From Syntrophobacteraceae bacterium (GTDB lineage Bacteria > Desulfobacterota > Syntrophobacteria > Syntrophobacterales > Syntrophobacteraceae), in NCBI GenBank assembly GCA_025454175.1, contig JALOOX010000004.1:1-64000 (forward strand): a stretch of DNA of 64,000 nt, given 5' to 3'. Positions 63,214-64,000 of the stretch are shown piece after piece. Within the stretch, counting starts at the first letter, position 1. Each line of letters opens with the position of its first letter. Both the position numbers and the translations under genes were made by a program. A model generated the notes under the pieces. That model saw only the letters and a program-made list of their open reading frames with translations. It did no database searches and was not told where the DNA came from.

Positions 63214-63507
63214 CTTAAAGACTACGATTCCATCGCCGTAGGCACCTGCTACTGCCGCCATGCCGCGAAGCTTCGCGGTGAGGACATCCACGGAATGCCG
63301 CCCCTCGAGGTCTGCATTTGGTTTGGCGACATCGCCGACCACCTCATCGATCGCCTGGGCGGGCGGCGCGTCAGCAAGCAGGAGGCGAAAGAGATCCTGG
63401 GAGCGTGCGAGCAAGCCGGCCTCATCCACATGAGCCGAAACACCACTCAGGATATCGACTCGCCATGGAAGCCAAATCGGGGTTCCCCGTACCTCCCAAG
63501 ACCGTGA
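63214..63507 (+). pseudogene. Remnant of a 4Fe-4S ferredoxin-domain protein gene
   Basis: From 63214 the frame reads LKDYDSIAVGTCYCRHAAKL, then VCIWFGDIADHLIDRLGGRR, VSKQEAKEILGACEQAGLIH and MSRNTTQDID. This matches the middle of a family of 4Fe-4S proteins in anaerobes (GTCYCRH; CLxFG; AGLVH). The family N-terminus is missing, since it would lie inside hemW, and the expected C-terminal Cys cluster is replaced by unrelated SPWKPNRGSPYLPRP before the stop. There is no start codon or Shine-Dalgarno at the 5' end. It is best read as a decayed gene fragment. Confidence 0.68.
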
Positions 63508-63616
63508 AAGAGCTCGCGGCGGCTTTGCGAAGCGGAGCCGGGAGCCCGTCGAGTTGAGACCGTAAGACAACTTGCCTCCATTGCATGTCAATTGTTCAGC
63601 TTCCGGCAAACACAAT

Positions 63617-63638
63617 GGAAGCCCTGTCAAGGGCTTCC
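63617..63638 (+). terminator. Hairpin downstream of hemW and the gene remnant
   Basis: GGAAGCCC (63617-63624) and GGGCTTCC (63631-63638) form a perfect eight-base stem around TGTCAA, followed by TTCCGTCC. It is a reasonable candidate terminator for lepA-hemW, though the T-tract is short. Confidence 0.5.
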
Positions 63639-64000
63639 TTCCGTCCGCTCTCCATGACCAGAGCCATGACCCCGGCGGGCGCGCAAGAATCGTAACCTTC
63701 ATGGGCAGTTTTCGTAATCGTGGAGCCGGGCTGATCCGCCGTGTCTTAAGCCTTTGGACCGCGAAGGTCCGGCGGGGACAGCCTCGGCTCCCGTCAAGGA
63801 TGGCCTTGCGCCCGCTGAACAGGCGGGCCGGGATGAGCCTGATCATTACCGAAATCCCACCATATGTTCGATAATCAGGCGGCTTCCGACGCCCTCCCCG
63901 AGGATTCATTGGTCGTGGGATTGGATTGAGCCTCAATTCATGCGATGATTCCAGGGTATCCGGTCTGGAGAGCGGCGCCGCCCGCGAGACATGTCCCATG
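63639..64000. other. Terminal region without a supported gene
   Basis: The last 360 bases contain open frames on both strands (for example 63572-63874 plus, and a long minus frame to 63999), but none shows a Shine-Dalgarno, a signal peptide or a recognisable family. The compositional pattern is that of non-coding or decayed DNA, continuing from the remnant at 63214. Confidence 0.35.

Noticed and set aside
62905-63999. A 364-codon minus-strand ORF at the window end
   Set aside because: It spans the hemW end and the Fe-S remnant on the opposite strand, is Arg/Pro/Ser-rich and lacks a Shine-Dalgarno.

Overview
The window is a GC-rich bacterial chromosome segment. It looks like a strictly anaerobic deltaproteobacterium of the Syntrophobacter type (Desulfobacterota). 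The pointers are a complete S10-spc-alpha ribosomal cluster directly behind tuf, F0 genes split from F1, an ATP synthase c subunit with a signal peptide, the redox sensor Rex, quinolinate synthase, a siroheme-type tetrapyrrole cluster, NrfHA ammonifying nitrite reductase, and a TRAP transporter with a TatT-type lipoprotein beside an acyl-CoA dehydrogenase. Syntrophobacter fumaroxidans is a plausible source, but this is recalled resemblance and not a database result.

Layout. 1-16.1 kb (+): end of tuf, then rpsJ to rplQ, including secY, adk, map, infA, rpmJ and rpoA. Several starts are TTG or GTG, chosen from Shine-Dalgarno position and family N-termini. 16.2-24.2 kb: a small Cys-rich gene (-), a membrane protein, rimO, a polyprenyl diphosphate synthase, a Met8-like siroheme enzyme, a HemX/CcsA-like membrane protein, hemA, a zinc-ribbon protein and tatA, closed by a nested palindromic repeat. 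24.2-35.2 kb: ssb (-), then plsC, rnj, ftsK, lolA, nadA, pdxA and a shortened uvrA, mostly tightly packed. 35.2-46.8 kb (-): rex, the F0 genes (atpZ, atpI, atpB, atpE), hemL, rng, a B12/radical-SAM-DUF2344 fusion, an M24 peptidase and an unknown gene.

45-49 kb is the least conserved part: a SYLF-domain protein, a hypothetical protein and a SixA-like phosphatase form a minus-strand operon, followed by a gene-poor stretch. 48.8-54 kb (+) holds a four-gene TRAP operon (TatT, DctP, DctQ, DctM) and an acyl-CoA dehydrogenase. Then come an MDR oxidoreductase (-), a 500-base region I cannot assign, nrfH-nrfA, a DUF1828-like gene (-), an outer-membrane porin-like protein, a small lipoprotein (-), lepA-hemW, and a broken Fe-S protein gene.

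How genes work together. Tetrapyrrole functions recur (hemA, hemL, Met8-like, HemX-like, HemW) and would supply siroheme and heme for enzymes such as the nine-haem NrfHA pair. A clean Rex-type operator lies upstream of rex, and a degenerate one overlaps a candidate promoter of the F0 operon, so ATP synthase membrane genes may be tied to NADH/NAD+ status. I found no CRISPR array, prophage, rRNA, tRNA or intact transposase. The candidates for something new are the Rex-F0 link, the mixed ion-site c subunit, the short UvrA, the nested repeat, the unassigned DNA before nrfH, and a possible structured RNA near 48.3 kb.
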